NCBI GenBank assembly: GCA_963836005.1
Contig: CAWIHS010000001.1
Coordinates: 620,001 to 684,000 of the forward strand
DNA: 64,000 nucleotides
Origin: CAWIHS01 sp963836005
GTDB lineage: Bacteria; Pseudomonadota; Gammaproteobacteria; GRL18
Direction of reading: 5' to 3'
The position numbers and the translations under genes were made by a program. Positions within the stretch are counted from its first letter, which is position 1. The number at the start of each line of letters is the position of its first letter. The notes beneath the pieces are model-generated. The model ran no database searches, was not told where the DNA came from, and saw only the letters and a list, made by a program, of their open reading frames with translations. Shown here in pieces: positions 27,517 through 37,093 of the stretch.

Positions 27517-28383
27517 ATGGCTGATAACCCATCATCACATCAAAATCGGGACAAATGGCGGCATCTCTGTTTTAAAATACAGCAGGATCAAGCACGGCCT
27601 GACAATTTTGAGCAGCACAACTGGCTTGAAGACGTCGATGCCTGGTGGAAAACACAACCCGGGACCGTAGCTGAATCAGTTGATTCACTGTATCGTAAGT
27701 TGTTTTTCAGTAGCCGCTTTTTTACTGGCTTTGCCGAACCATTTGAAGCTTCTAAGGATAAAGACGATGCAGCCACTGTATTAGTTAATTATCTGCAGAT
27801 CTATCTTGAAAGCATGCAACTGAATAAAGACATAATCACTGAAACAAACGAAATTTTTAAAGGTTTCTGGGCATTGCCATTTGATGTCTGGCAACAACAA
27901 ATGAGCTTTCTAAAGGGTTTTCCTGAAAGTTTCTTTGACTTCGCAGAACATGAACTGGAAAATGATCATGGCAATACCGAACTGAGCAGCGCCTATCAGC
28001 GTTATTTGCAGGCACTTCAAAATTACCAATCAGCCTATCTATCTATGAGCATGGATGCTGCAACTGTTCTGATGCAGCAATTACAGAATCAAAACAGTAA
28101 ACACTTCAGTCCAGAAAAAATCTGCACCACCTGGATTGAACTGTTTGAAAAACACTATGCCGATTTCGTCACTAAGGATGAATATTCACACTTATTTGCT
28201 GAAATTATTAATAGCTGGATGTTACTCATCCAACAAACAAAAAGGTTTATAACGCCCTGGTTGATTGCAATGAATATGCCGAACAAAAATGATATTGATG
28301 CGCTCAAAGCGAGACAGAAAGAGTTGCTTGAAGAAAATTTTTTTCTGAAAAAACAGCTTACAACTTCTGCCTATAAAGACTGA
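27517..28383 (+). CDS. phaE: Class III PHA synthase subunit PhaE
   Basis: PhaE is the non-catalytic subunit that complexes with class III PhaC and is needed for its activity. The 288-residue protein is rich in aromatic residues and helix formers and has family features such as DVDAWWKTQ near residues 39-47 and LPFDVWQQQMSFLKGFPE around 122-139. It ends in a predicted coiled coil (LKARQKELLEENFFLKKQL). No strong ribosome site precedes the ATG, so the start is the best available rather than certain. It is followed after 6 nt by its partner phaC, which confirms the assignment. Confidence 0.88.
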   Translation: MADNPSSHQNRDKWRHLCFKIQQDQARPDNFEQHNWLEDVDAWWKTQPGTVAESVDSLYRKLFFSSRFFTGFAEPFEASKDKDDAATVLVNYLQIYLESMQLNKDIITETNEIFKGFWALPFDVWQQQMSFLKGFPESFFDFAEHELENDHGNTELSSAYQRYLQALQNYQSAYLSMSMDAATVLMQQLQNQNSKHFSPEKICTTWIELFEKHYADFVTKDEYSHLFAEIINSWMLLIQQTKRFITPWLIAMNMPNKNDIDALKARQKELLEENFFLKKQLTTSAYKD

Positions 28384-28389
28384 TGATTC

Positions 28390-29457
28390 ATGCCGAATAA
28401 AATCATTTTTGATGAGTTAAAGAATTTTAACCATAAACTGCTATGCGTACTTGAAGGATTGCGCGGCCATGAAAAGGCTCATGAAACAGAACATTCACCC
28501 AGAGAACTGATCTTTCGGGATAACAAACTGAGCCTGTATCATTACCTGTCATCATCTCCAGAAAGCCCTGACATTACTCCCGTACTCATAGTCTATGCCC
28601 TTGTTAACCGCCCCACCATTCTTGATTTGCAGAAAAATCGTTCAGCCATAGCCAAAATGCTCGAGCACGGCCTTGAGGTCTATCTTGTTGACTGGGGTTA
28701 TCCCGATAGAGGTGATAGTGATTGTGATCTGGATGACTATATTAACAGGCAATTGAATCGCTGTGTGGAAGCCGTTTGCAAAGCCAGATCTGTTGACAGT
28801 ATCAATATCCTGGGGATCTGCCAGGGAGGGACTTTGAGCCTTTGCTATAGCGCCCTGTATCCCGCACGGGTAAAAAATTTGGTGCTCATGGTGACGCCGG
28901 TTGATTTTCAAACCGAAAATGACACACTCAGCCATTGGGTAAGGCATATTGATATTGATTTAATGGTCGACACACTGGGAAATATTCCCGGCAGCATGCT
29001 AAGCAACACTCTAATCGCACTCAAGCCTTATAAATTACAACTGCAAAAATACCTGAATTTGATTGATTCCATTGATCAGTTTGAGAACACCCAGAAAAGA
29101 ATTTCCAGCTTCATCACCATGGAGGAATGGATTTTTGATAGTCCCGATCAGGCAGGTGAGATGTTCAGAGAATATATTATATCCTGTTATCAGCAGAATC
29201 TTTTAATCAAGGGAGAACTGACCATCGCTGACAGACGCATTGATTTGAATAAGTTAAACATACCGGTTTTAAACATCTATGCCAGGCAGGATCACATTGT
29301 TCCGCCAGAAGCATCAAGGGCACTAAAAAAACTGCTGAGCAGCGCTGATTACCAGGAAGTTCCTGTCCCTGGGGGACATATTGGTCTGTTTGTCAGAAAA
29401 AAATCTCTGAACGTTATTTTCCCCGCTATCTGTGAATGGTTTCAGGAAAGGGATTAA
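28390..29457 (+). CDS. phaC: Class III PHA synthase catalytic subunit PhaC
   Basis: This is the catalytic subunit of the two-component class III synthase. Its 355-residue length and triad positions (Cys144 in GICQGG, Asp301 in ARQDHIVPP, His330 in PGGHIGLF) agree closely with the Allochromatium vinosum enzyme. It is much shorter than the class I synthase at 19018-21162, and the two are clearly separate lineages rather than a recent duplication. It lies 6 nt after phaE, probably translationally coupled since no good ribosome site is visible. One cell having both types suggests different conditions, substrates or granule populations. Confidence 0.95.
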   Translation: MPNKIIFDELKNFNHKLLCVLEGLRGHEKAHETEHSPRELIFRDNKLSLYHYLSSSPESPDITPVLIVYALVNRPTILDLQKNRSAIAKMLEHGLEVYLVDWGYPDRGDSDCDLDDYINRQLNRCVEAVCKARSVDSINILGICQGGTLSLCYSALYPARVKNLVLMVTPVDFQTENDTLSHWVRHIDIDLMVDTLGNIPGSMLSNTLIALKPYKLQLQKYLNLIDSIDQFENTQKRISSFITMEEWIFDSPDQAGEMFREYIISCYQQNLLIKGELTIADRRIDLNKLNIPVLNIYARQDHIVPPEASRALKKLLSSADYQEVPVPGGHIGLFVRKKSLNVIFPAICEWFQERD

Positions 29458-29554
29458 ATAGTCTTATTGTTGCTCCAGACAAAACAGCAACAGCAATAGA
29501 AACAGTGAAATCACCGGTGGGTTAGAACAGTAAATGACCTCGCCTGATCAGCCA

Positions 29555-30241
29555 CTATGACAACACAGATTTGAGCGTCGGAGAATTCTTTTCATCCATT
29601 TTCCCGATTTCTGCAAAAAATAGTTCCGCGGTGGCTAAAGCATCACTCAATGCATTATGAGCGTTGTATCTGGGAAGGTAATATCTTTCACGCAATGTAA
29701 ACAGGCGCAGCTCGGATGGGTCATACGCTACAGTTTGCCTATCTAACCGACGCTTAGCCAGCATCAGCGTATCAATAATGGGGAAAACAGGGGCCATGCC
29801 GTACATCTGTTTACAGGCGGCTTCGAGAAAACTTTTTTCAATACGCGAAAAATGTACCAGCATGACCTTCCCGGCAAGAGCGTTTAACAAATTTTCCACC
29901 ACTGCCTCGCGCGTATCGCCCTGAGATTTGGCATCATCCGTGATTTGATGTATGACTACATTTTTCTCCTCTAACAGTCCCCTAGTCTGTATCACTTTAT
30001 GGCAGGCACTGGCAAGCTGGATTTCATTATTTTCTATAGCGATATAGCCTATACTCAGTATCTGATCTTTTTTTGAGCTGAGACCTGTGGTTTCAAAATC
30101 TACGGCAAGAATCGGAATGTTTTCTATTTTTTCTTCTATATCAGGGAAAGGCACCGACAGGAATTCTTTAAGCACACCCTCGGGGGCTTTTCGCAATAGA
30201 CGTTTACGCTTTGCTTCATAACCAAATAAAAAATCCAACAT
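29555..30241 (-). CDS. DnaQ-like 3'-5' exonuclease
   Basis: This DEDD-family exonuclease of 228 residues is related to the epsilon subunit of DNA polymerase III. ExoI is seen as AVDFETTG (about 46-53), and ExoIII as HNALSDALATAEL near residues 196-208, which gives the HxAxxD form of the DEDDh group. It lacks extra domains, so it is a stand-alone nuclease. It follows the cNMP/CBS/DUF294 gene by 22 nt in the same direction; this pair commonly accompanies ActP-like symporter genes in gammaproteobacteria. Its role there is not established. Confidence 0.88.
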   Translation of the reverse strand: MLDFLFGYEAKRKRLLRKAPEGVLKEFLSVPFPDIEEKIENIPILAVDFETTGLSSKKDQILSIGYIAIENNEIQLASACHKVIQTRGLLEEKNVVIHQITDDAKSQGDTREAVVENLLNALAGKVMLVHFSRIEKSFLEAACKQMYGMAPVFPIIDTLMLAKRRLDRQTVAYDPSELRLFTLRERYYLPRYNAHNALSDALATAELFFAEIGKMDEKNSPTLKSVLS

Positions 30242-30263
30242 TGTTTATTCCCCCAGGATCGAT

Positions 30264-32108
30264 TCAATGGCTTCTTTCCAGGCTGGTTTGCATGGTTTGA
30301 ATGACTTTGAAGGCATCTTTAAGGTGCTCCCTTTCCAGCCTGGAAATCTCAATGGGCGACATGAAATTATCAGCTTTCAAACCATTCTGGATTTTTTGCG
30401 CCTGATGTTTTATACGTAATGTACTGATAAATACTAGTGCATCAAGTAAATTAGCAGCCCCTTCTTTACTCAGCGATGGAGTTCCAGCAGCCTGCTTGAG
30501 ACGTTCGACGGTGTTTACTGCGCTAATACCTTCTGACAGTGCATAAATTCGTGCCAGATCAACAATAGGTGCAATGCCGTTGTGTTTTAAATCCAGTGTA
30601 TCTTTGTGGATACCATCCTGCACCAGAACGAAATCCCTGAAAAAGCCTAAAGGCGGGCGTAAATTCAGGGCATTGCCTATTAGGTGAGCGATGAATAGCG
30701 TACTTTTCTGAGTCTGCTCAAGCATAGTGTTCCGGATCTTATCCAGCAGGCTCCTGTCGCCATAAATCGTTCTCAGATCGAAGAAAATACTTGAGTACAT
30801 AAGTGCTTTGGGTTGTGGTGTATTAATCCATTTATTAAAATATCCCTCCCATACACTTGCAGTTTGCCGCCATTCGGGGTTTATCGCCATCACATTCCCC
30901 GGGCAATATACAAAACCGCATTCATTGAGACCGTCACAGACATATTTTGCCAATGCTTCAAACCAGGGTTTATCTTTTTCAGCAAGTTCATCTGAGATGA
31001 TCAGCCCGTTATCCTGGTCAGTATGTGAGGTTTGTTCCCTGCGGGCCTGCGAACCCGCCGCAATCCAGGCATAAGGGACTGGCGACGGTCCGAGCTTTTC
31101 TTCGGCCATAGTTATGAGTCGACGAGTAACTGCTGAAGTTATAGAGGTTACCCCCTTCCCGACATGTTCTGAGGTAGCACCCATTCTGACCAGTTGTAAA
31201 TGCAGCTGTGGTATGGTCTGACTATATTCTTTTAGTGCTTTAATTGAATCAGCTTTGCGAATGGCGCTGGTCAAATATGCAGAGTTCCGCCCTTCCTGTC
31301 GTATCAGATCCGTTACGGTTATGATACCGCTCAATTGGTCATTATCAATAATGGGCAAGTGATGAATATGTTTTCTCGTCATCATCATAAGTGCATCGTA
31401 GGCACTTTCATCACTGTTCACAGAGAACATATTTTTAGTCATGATACTATCAACCGGAGATTCCGGTGATAGCCTGGCTGCAATGCAGCGTTTTGTAATA
31501 TCCCTGTCAGTAATAATTCCAACAGCCCTGTCATTTTCAGTGATGAGTAAGGAAGATATGCTATTTTCTGCCATGAGTTTGGCAGCATCATAAATGCTTG
31601 CTTCAACAGCTACCGACTTCACGGGAGAATGCATCAGGGCTTTTGTACTTGTGTGCATCAATGGAGAAGTCATTGCAGCTTCATCCATCATGTCACTCAC
31701 CGCATCTTTCAGTCGTTGTGAAGCTGTTTTCTGTATAAAAGCTGACACGCTAGGAAAATCCCGCACAATGTTAAACAAGGTGTCACAGGGTATCGTATAG
31801 ATCAGTGTATCTTCTTCAACATCTATGACAAACTTTTCCTCTTCGCGGTCAATACAGAAAATAGTGCAAATATCTCCATCGCTCAGTTTTCCCAGTAATT
31901 TACCTTTTGTTGACTGGATTGCTATGGCTCCTTTTCGAATGACATATAACCTGTTCTGAGTTACGTTCCTGGGCGGTAAAGGCATACCCCGCCGTATATA
32001 GCGAATCGAAGTTTCATGTGTCAGTTGTTTGACCAGTGTCGAAGGCAGGCGATCAAACGGTGGAATGCTTGCCAGAAAATCACGTATTTCTTTCAGTTCA
32101 ATATCCAT
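30264..32108 (-). CDS. cNMP-binding / CBS / DUF294 nucleotidyltransferase-like protein
   Basis: This 614-residue signalling protein has four parts: a cyclic-nucleotide-binding-like domain (about 15-125), two CBS motifs (about 155-275), a DUF294 nucleotidyltransferase-like domain with GSQARREQTSHTDQD, and a C-terminal helical DUF294_C domain. The GS..DxD arrangement looks intact, so catalysis is possible, although no reaction is known with confidence. Similar proteins are encoded beside acetate-type sodium symporters and are thought to regulate them by nucleotide sensing. It is soluble, with no membrane segment, and lies upstream of the exonuclease in one unit. Confidence 0.88.
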   Translation of the reverse strand: MDIELKEIRDFLASIPPFDRLPSTLVKQLTHETSIRYIRRGMPLPPRNVTQNRLYVIRKGAIAIQSTKGKLLGKLSDGDICTIFCIDREEEKFVIDVEEDTLIYTIPCDTLFNIVRDFPSVSAFIQKTASQRLKDAVSDMMDEAAMTSPLMHTSTKALMHSPVKSVAVEASIYDAAKLMAENSISSLLITENDRAVGIITDRDITKRCIAARLSPESPVDSIMTKNMFSVNSDESAYDALMMMTRKHIHHLPIIDNDQLSGIITVTDLIRQEGRNSAYLTSAIRKADSIKALKEYSQTIPQLHLQLVRMGATSEHVGKGVTSITSAVTRRLITMAEEKLGPSPVPYAWIAAGSQARREQTSHTDQDNGLIISDELAEKDKPWFEALAKYVCDGLNECGFVYCPGNVMAINPEWRQTASVWEGYFNKWINTPQPKALMYSSIFFDLRTIYGDRSLLDKIRNTMLEQTQKSTLFIAHLIGNALNLRPPLGFFRDFVLVQDGIHKDTLDLKHNGIAPIVDLARIYALSEGISAVNTVERLKQAAGTPSLSKEGAANLLDALVFISTLRIKHQAQKIQNGLKADNFMSPIEISRLEREHLKDAFKVIQTMQTSLERSH

Positions 32109-32231
32109 TGTTTTACTTATTTTTAGAAAATAATCTTTATCGGGTTTTGGTGATTTACAGCAGCCGTGGCTGTAGAGCCAAACATTACCAGAAGTTGGGC
32201 AGGTATGATAACCTAATGGGTAACTATTTTG

Positions 32232-32345
32232 GTAACGACTCAGCGTATATCCAGGATCATGCTTAATATCAGATATTTATTAATCCACGTGGATGTGGGA
32301 CGTGCATTTACTAATCCCTGCGTCTATTAATCGAAGCAGTTCTCA
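32232..32345. repeat. Degenerate family A repeat (copy 2)
   Basis: The left end GTAACGACTCAGCGTAT and the internal block TTAATATCAGATATTTATTAA match family A, and the centre CCACGTGGATGTGG matches the small central palindrome. The right inverted end has decayed. It is an old copy in the 310-bp gap between the DUF294 gene and the symporter terminator. Confidence 0.5.
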
Positions 32346-32365
32346 TAACTTGCAAACCATAAGAG

Positions 32366-32389
32366 AAAGGCTCCAGAAAAGGAGCCTTT
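32366..32389 (-). terminator. Hairpin terminator after the symporter gene
   Basis: A perfect 9-bp stem AAAGGCTCC / GGAGCCTTT with a 6-nt loop lies 30 nt past the symporter stop. The T-run is better on the plus strand (TTTTCT) than on the minus strand (TTTCTC), but the only gene end nearby is that of the minus-strand symporter. Confidence 0.7.
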
Positions 32390-32418
32390 TCTGCTGACAT
32401 TAATGAACGCTTAAATCA

Positions 32419-34165
32419 TTAATGCCCGCCAACCGCGGCACTCGAACCCGCAGGAACACGAATATCTTCGATCATGTGCTGGATATGCTCCGGAGGACGT
32501 TCAGACGTCAAACGGGACACCAGAAACGCAACACTGAAGTTCACAATGGCGCCCACTGAACCAAACGCCTTGGGATCAATGCCGAAGAACCAGTTCCTCT
32601 CCATGCCGCCCATGAATGACGTCCCCTTGATAAACATGATCCCTTCATGCTGGAAGATATACAGCAGGGTCACACCGATACCCGCCAGCATACCCGCAAC
32701 AGCGGCCTTGCTGCCGATCCGCTTGGAGAAAATACCCATCATCAACGCCGGGAATATCGAGGATGCCGCCAGACCGAAGGCCAGGGCCACGGTCCCTGCG
32801 GCAAATCCCGGCGGATTTAAACCGAGATAGCCCGCGAGTAAGATGGACAGGGTCATCGTAATACGACCCGCCAGCAACTCCGATTTCTCCGATATCGTCG
32901 GCACCAGCACCCCTTTCATCAGGTCATGCGAGATCGAAGAGGATATCGCCAGTAACAGACCTGCCGCCGTTGACAGCGCCGCTGCCAGTCCTCCAGCCGC
33001 CACCAGGGCAATCACCCAGTTAGGCAGGTTGGCTATCTCAGGGTTGGCCAGTACCATAATGTCACGGTCAACTTTGACCATTTCATTGCTCGTACTATCC
33101 GCCACGTAGCTAATTTTGCCGTCGCCGTTTTTATCTTCAAACTTCAGCAGTCCGGTCTTTTCCCAGTTCTTGAACCACTCAGGACGATCCGCATAGGTCA
33201 GACTTTCTCCTGAGGCCGAAGGCTGAATGGTTTCCATCAGGTTCAGACGAGCCATCGCACCAACTGCAGGCGCTACCGTATACAGGGCAGCAATAAACAC
33301 CAGTGCCCAGCCTGCCGATGAACGAGCGCCTTTAACCGAGGGAACCGTAAAAAAGCGCATGATCACATGCGGCAGACCCGCCGTACCAATCATCAGCGAC
33401 AGCGTATACATAAACATATTCAGCGAACTGCCCAGTTTAGCCGTGGTATATTCCTTAAACCCCAGATCCGTTACGATCAAATCCAGCTTGTCCAGCAGGT
33501 AAACACCGCTGCCGTCGGCCAGCGTACTGCCCAGTCCAATCTGCGGGATCGGGTTGCCGGTCAGGTGCAGGGAGATAAACACCGCAGGTACCGTGTAAGC
33601 AAAAATCATCACGCAGTATTGTGCAATCTGCGTATAGGTAATGCCTTTCATGCCGCCCAGTACCGCATACACCCAGACCACGAACATACCAATGCCCAGA
33701 CCCAGCGCATATTCCACTTCAAGAAAGCGTGAAAAAGCCACCCCGACCCCTTTCATCTGACCAATAACATAGGTCAGAGAGGCGATAATTAAACACAGCA
33801 CCGCGACGATCCGCGCTGTCCTTGAGTAATAACGGTCACCAATAAATTCAGGCACGGTAAATTTTCCGTACTTGCGCAGATACGGCGCCAGCAGCATGGC
33901 CAACAGCACATAACCGCCGGTCCAGCCCATCAGAAAGACCGAGCCGCCATAACCCAGAAAGGCGATCAGCCCCGCCATGGAGATAAACGACGCCGCACTC
34001 ATCCAGTCCGCGCCAATGGCCATACCATTAAGCACCGGATGCACACCGGCACTGGCCACATAAAAGTCACTGGTGCTGGAGGCCCTGCGTCCACCAGGCG
34101 ATGATAAAATACAGTCCGAAGGTGCCGAATACGGCAATATAGGTATAGAGTTTTAGTTCTTCCAT
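32419..34165 (-). CDS. Sodium:solute symporter, ActP-like (VC_2705 family), apparent frameshift
   Basis: This multi-pass inner-membrane transporter of the SSS family is probably for acetate or another short monocarboxylate, by family and DUF4212 context. The true start is the ATG at 34165 (GAGGAGCG upstream), encoding MEELKLYTYIAVFGTFGLYF and the first membrane helix, but that frame stops after 32 codons at 34067-34069. The rest of the protein continues in another frame from about 34083 (ASSTSDFYVA, GVHPVLNGMAIGADWMSAASF onward). Skipping one base in the CCC run at 34083-34085 joins them into a full-length protein of about 581 residues. The remainder is intact to the stop, so this is a recent mutation, a programmed shift or a sequencing error. 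Confidence 0.85.
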
Positions 34166-34167
34166 GC

Positions 34168-34428
34168 TTAGCGCTCCTCATCTTCATGTACATTAAATTT
34201 CTTATCCAGATGGTTCATGCGCCAGGCATAAAAAAACACCAGCAACACAAAGGTGTAGATGGAGCCCTGCTGGGCAAACCAGAAACCCAGTTTGTAACCC
34301 CCTAGTCGATAAGCATTAAGCGGTTCGACCAGAATGATGCCGAACAAGAATGAAACCACAAACCAGATGACCAGACATATCCCCACCAATCGTAGGTTCG
34401 CCTCCCAGTAGTCATTGTTTTTACTCAT
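34168..34428 (-). CDS. DUF4212 small subunit of sodium/solute symporter
   Basis: This 86-residue membrane protein has two hydrophobic segments (about 14-32 and 51-68) and the family residues YWEANLRL near the N-terminus and FAQQGSIYTFV before the second helix. DUF4212 proteins are encoded directly before VC_2705-type symporters and are taken to be their small subunit. Here only 2 nt separate the stop from the symporter ATG. A near-perfect AAGGAGG precedes the start. An inverted repeat AAAACAT-N10-ATGTTTT near 34459-34482 in the leader could be an operator. Confidence 0.9.
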   Translation of the reverse strand: MSKNNDYWEANLRLVGICLVIWFVVSFLFGIILVEPLNAYRLGGYKLGFWFAQQGSIYTFVLLVFFYAWRMNHLDKKFNVHEDEER

Positions 34429-34649
34429 ATAAAAATCCTCCTTTAGGATCGAGAAAGCTCCAAAACATTTATTAAAATATGTTTTAGACTGTTTCTGAAG
34501 CAGTGCTGGTAATCAACCCGCAAAAAATGAACTTATGTTTTCCATGACTTCCAGAAAGCATATGCCCAGAATTATGTTTCAACGCTAAACAACAAAACAT
34601 TTTAAAGATAGCATAAATCGATTGAAATATTTTATTCATTAAATAATTA

Positions 34650-34827
34650 GTAACTATTCAGTGTATCTATAAGAATCGTGCTCGATATCAGGCATTTAGT
34701 GGGAGTGTATGTGGCATGGATGCCGCATTCTAAGCCTACAGAAATATATTTACGGCGTCTTTGGATAAATACCTGATATCGAACACTTAGTGAGTTACCT
34801 TCCTGCGGATATTTGCTGAGTAGTTAC
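34650..34827. repeat. Palindromic interspersed repeat, family A, copy 3
   Basis: This 178-bp copy has ends GTAACTATTCAGTGTAT and GCTGAGTAGTTAC. The inner inverted blocks CGATATCAGGCATTTA and AAATACCTGATATCG are nearly perfect, and the centre is TGGCATGGATGCCG. It lies upstream of the DUF4212-symporter unit. Confidence 0.8.
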
Positions 34828-35125
34828 AATAATTAAACCTTAATATTAAGTTTCTAAATAATAAACGTCACTTATAATCCAAAGCAATGCTGGATGCCAT
34901 TTTCACAGCAGAAATCGTCAGCAATAGATAGACTGCTGTTTAATTTCTGCCAATGGCAGTGAGGCACATCTGAGACATAATAAGTCAGATGGATGGTTTA
35001 TTTATTACAGAATGGGCTGAACTATCCCGGACTGATTAATCTGCATTGTGATAGCCAGATCATCCTTTTATCCCAAATGTTTGGCTCACACGCTGCAATA
35101 AATAAAAGTGTAAATAGACCTGGGT
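34828..35125. other. Intergenic region downstream of the LysR gene
   Basis: This stretch holds short hairpins (CTGCCA / TGGCAG near 34945; CATCTGA / TCAGATG near 34967-34991) but none has a T-run on the minus strand. A 60-codon frame at 34993 has no family resemblance or ribosome site and I do not call it. Nothing else was recognised. Confidence 0.3.
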
Positions 35126-36052
35126 TCAGATCAAGTTCTTTTCGTCATCTTTATAATGTTCTTGCAAGATTTTGATGAAACGCTGTGCCGGGGATGAGAG
35201 GCGTTTCCCTTTGCGTACCACAACACCATATTTCCTGCTGGGAAAATACTTGTCCAGAGGAGTTATTGCCAGCCTTTCTTTATCTCTTTCCGAAATACAA
35301 AGCCGGGTGACTATGGAAATTCCCAATCCCAGTCCCACATAAGATTTAATCACTTCCCATCCTCCGGCTTCCACTGCAACCTGGTAATCTACACCATTCA
35401 AAGCAAACACCATTTTTATCAGCCGCCAGCTGCTAAAATGCGATGGCGGCAGAACCAGGCCATATTTTGCGATATCTTCCAGAGTTACCTGTTCAAGATT
35501 TGCCAGCGGATGATCCAGCGGTGTGATCAGTATCGGAGAATAAGCAACAAAAGGTGAATACTGAAGCTTCTCGGGAACATCCAGCATAGAGCTAACTGAA
35601 AAATCAACTTCATCTGCCAGCACCAGATCACGCCCATTACGTCCGGTGACATTGGAGAGTTTTAGACGAATATTGGGATATCGCTGCACAAAGATGTTAA
35701 TAGGTTCTGGCAGGGTGTAAAGAAGAGTGGATTCTTCTGCGGCTATAATCAGTTCACCAGAAGATAAATCATTATGCTGGGCTTTAAACTCATCCTTTAT
35801 GTGATCAAGTCCCTGTACCAGTGGAACGGCGATATTATATAAAATTTCACCTTCCGTTGTTTTTATCAGTTTAGGGCCACGACGTTCGAATAATTTAACA
35901 TTCAATTCAGATTCCAGTTTTTGTATTTGTAAGGAAATCGTGGGCTGACTGGCAAATAAAATTTCTGACGCCCTGCTCATATTGCCTTCCTGATAAGTAA
36001 CACAGAAAGCTCGGAGTTCTTTTAGAAAATTACAGGTTTTTAGATGTTTCAT
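35126..36052 (-). CDS. LysR-family transcriptional regulator (CysB-like)
   Basis: The N-terminal winged helix-turn-helix occupies about residues 8-68, with the LysR signature in MSRASEILFASQPTISLQIQKLE. A type 2 periplasmic-binding-like effector domain follows from about residue 95 to 300 (EESTLLYTLPEPINIFVQRYP). The 308-residue length and domain style are CysB/Cbl-like. It stands alone, with repeat B3 and the pyruvate carboxylase remnant on the far side of its promoter region, so the regulated gene may have been lost or may lie elsewhere. The ligand cannot be inferred. No ribosome site is clear at the chosen ATG. Confidence 0.88.
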   Translation of the reverse strand: MKHLKTCNFLKELRAFCVTYQEGNMSRASEILFASQPTISLQIQKLESELNVKLFERRGPKLIKTTEGEILYNIAVPLVQGLDHIKDEFKAQHNDLSSGELIIAAEESTLLYTLPEPINIFVQRYPNIRLKLSNVTGRNGRDLVLADEVDFSVSSMLDVPEKLQYSPFVAYSPILITPLDHPLANLEQVTLEDIAKYGLVLPPSHFSSWRLIKMVFALNGVDYQVAVEAGGWEVIKSYVGLGLGISIVTRLCISERDKERLAITPLDKYFPSRKYGVVVRKGKRLSSPAQRFIKILQEHYKDDEKNLI

Positions 36053-36279
36053 TGTAAAAGCTAAGCAGTCAAGTGAGAGTGAGGGTGCAGGCAGTGTGGA
36101 AATAATAATCGGCGTTCAAATTACAAGTTGTTTTTATACTATTAACAGCCATTATCAAAAAATCTAATACTAAGCATAGAATATACACTATTAAAACAAT
36201 TTTGTTAATCCACTATGATGTGAATGTTAAAGAATGCATCCTGAGACATTCTGGCTCAAAAGCTGTCATTTCACTCAGT

Positions 36280-36434
36280 TAGTTTCCATCCATAAATAGC
36301 CATCCTGGCTCTATTTTGGAACGCAACAGAAAAAGTGTGATTTTTCTGTTGCTGCATTTTCAATGATTTGTCATCATTAAAAATGGTAACACATCCCTGT
36401 GCTAGCAGTGTTCATCTAAAAACGGATGCACACT
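36280..36434. repeat. Interspersed hairpin repeat, family B, copy 3
   Basis: This copy starts TAGTTTCCATCC and ends GGATGCACACT. The central stem at 36323-36352 is a perfect 12-bp GCAACAGAAAAA with loop GTGTGA. Compared with copy 1 the A-to-C change in the left arm is matched by T-to-G in the right arm, so base pairing is preserved. It lies in the 477-bp gap between the LysR gene and the pyruvate carboxylase remnant; nothing else was recognised in that gap. Confidence 0.8.
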
Positions 36435-36529
36435 AGTTATTCAGGTTAATCACTGCTATTGAGCGTTCAGGGGAGTTAACACTGCAAATTAGCACCTGCC
36501 CACTCTACAGATGTACTTAAGAGTAGCTT

Positions 36530-37093
36530 ATGACAAATGAAATCAAGAAATTACTGGTTGCAAATCGCGGAGAAATTGCGATACGGGTTTTACGCGCGGC
36601 CGCTGAATTGAAAATCAAGACCATTTCCATTTATACCCATGTAGATCGGTTCTCACCCCACCGCTACAAAGCAGATGAAGCATACCAGATTGGTTCTGAA
36701 GATGAACCGCTAAAGCCCTATCTTGATATTGAAGCCATGATTGAAATAGCAAAACTTCATCAGGTAGATGCTATTCATCCAGGTTATGGATTTCTTTCTG
36801 AGAATGTTCAATTCGCAAAACGTTGTCGCGAAGAAGCTATTATCTTTATCGGCCCTTCACCTGAGAGTATGCAGCAACTGGGTGATAAAGTAATGGCAAA
36901 AGAGAATGCCATAGCTTCTGGCCTGCCTGTTATTCAGGATAGTCAGCGTAAGTTAGAAAGTTATGAAATTGCCAGGGAAGAAGCTGACCGCATTGGTTAT
37001 CCTTTAATGCTCAAAGCGGTAGCGGGAGGGGGCGGTCGCGGCATGAGGATTATTCATAACACAGATGCACTGGAACGTGTAAGTTCTCAATAA
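36530..37093 (+). pseudogene. Pyruvate carboxylase / biotin carboxylase, 5' remnant
   Basis: This is the N-terminal part of a biotin-dependent carboxylase (about 183 native residues of an expected 470 or more). It shows KKLLVANRGEIAIRVLRAA at the start, HPGYGFLSEN around 83-92 and the glycine-rich ATP-grasp loop KAVAGGGGRGMR at 162-173. The wording KPYLDIEAMIEIAK is closer to pyruvate carboxylases than to AccC. The reading frame then runs into MITE C1 at 37080, which supplies the last four codons and the stop. After the MITE the target duplication resumes the frame for a few codons (LERAFTG) and stops again, so the rest of the gene has also been deleted. It is almost certainly non-functional. 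Confidence 0.88.

Noticed and set aside
27431..27670. 79-codon open frame overlapping the phaE start
   Set aside because: It runs into phaE in another frame, has no ribosome site or family resemblance, and the phaE frame shows clear conservation.
34459..34482. AAAACAT-N10-ATGTTTT as a sigma54 or CRP-type site
   Set aside because: It lacks the GG-N10-GC of sigma54 promoters and the TGTGA half-site of CRP. It is kept only as a possible operator in the DUF4212 entry.
34993..35175. 60-codon open frame near the LysR 3' end
   Set aside because: It has no ribosome site, overlaps the end of the LysR gene on the opposite strand and resembles nothing I know.
12173..36434. Family B repeats as attC sites or a CRISPR array
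   Set aside because: The copies are thousands of bases apart, in intergenic gaps next to ordinary housekeeping genes. No integrase or cas gene is present and there is no regular spacer pattern.
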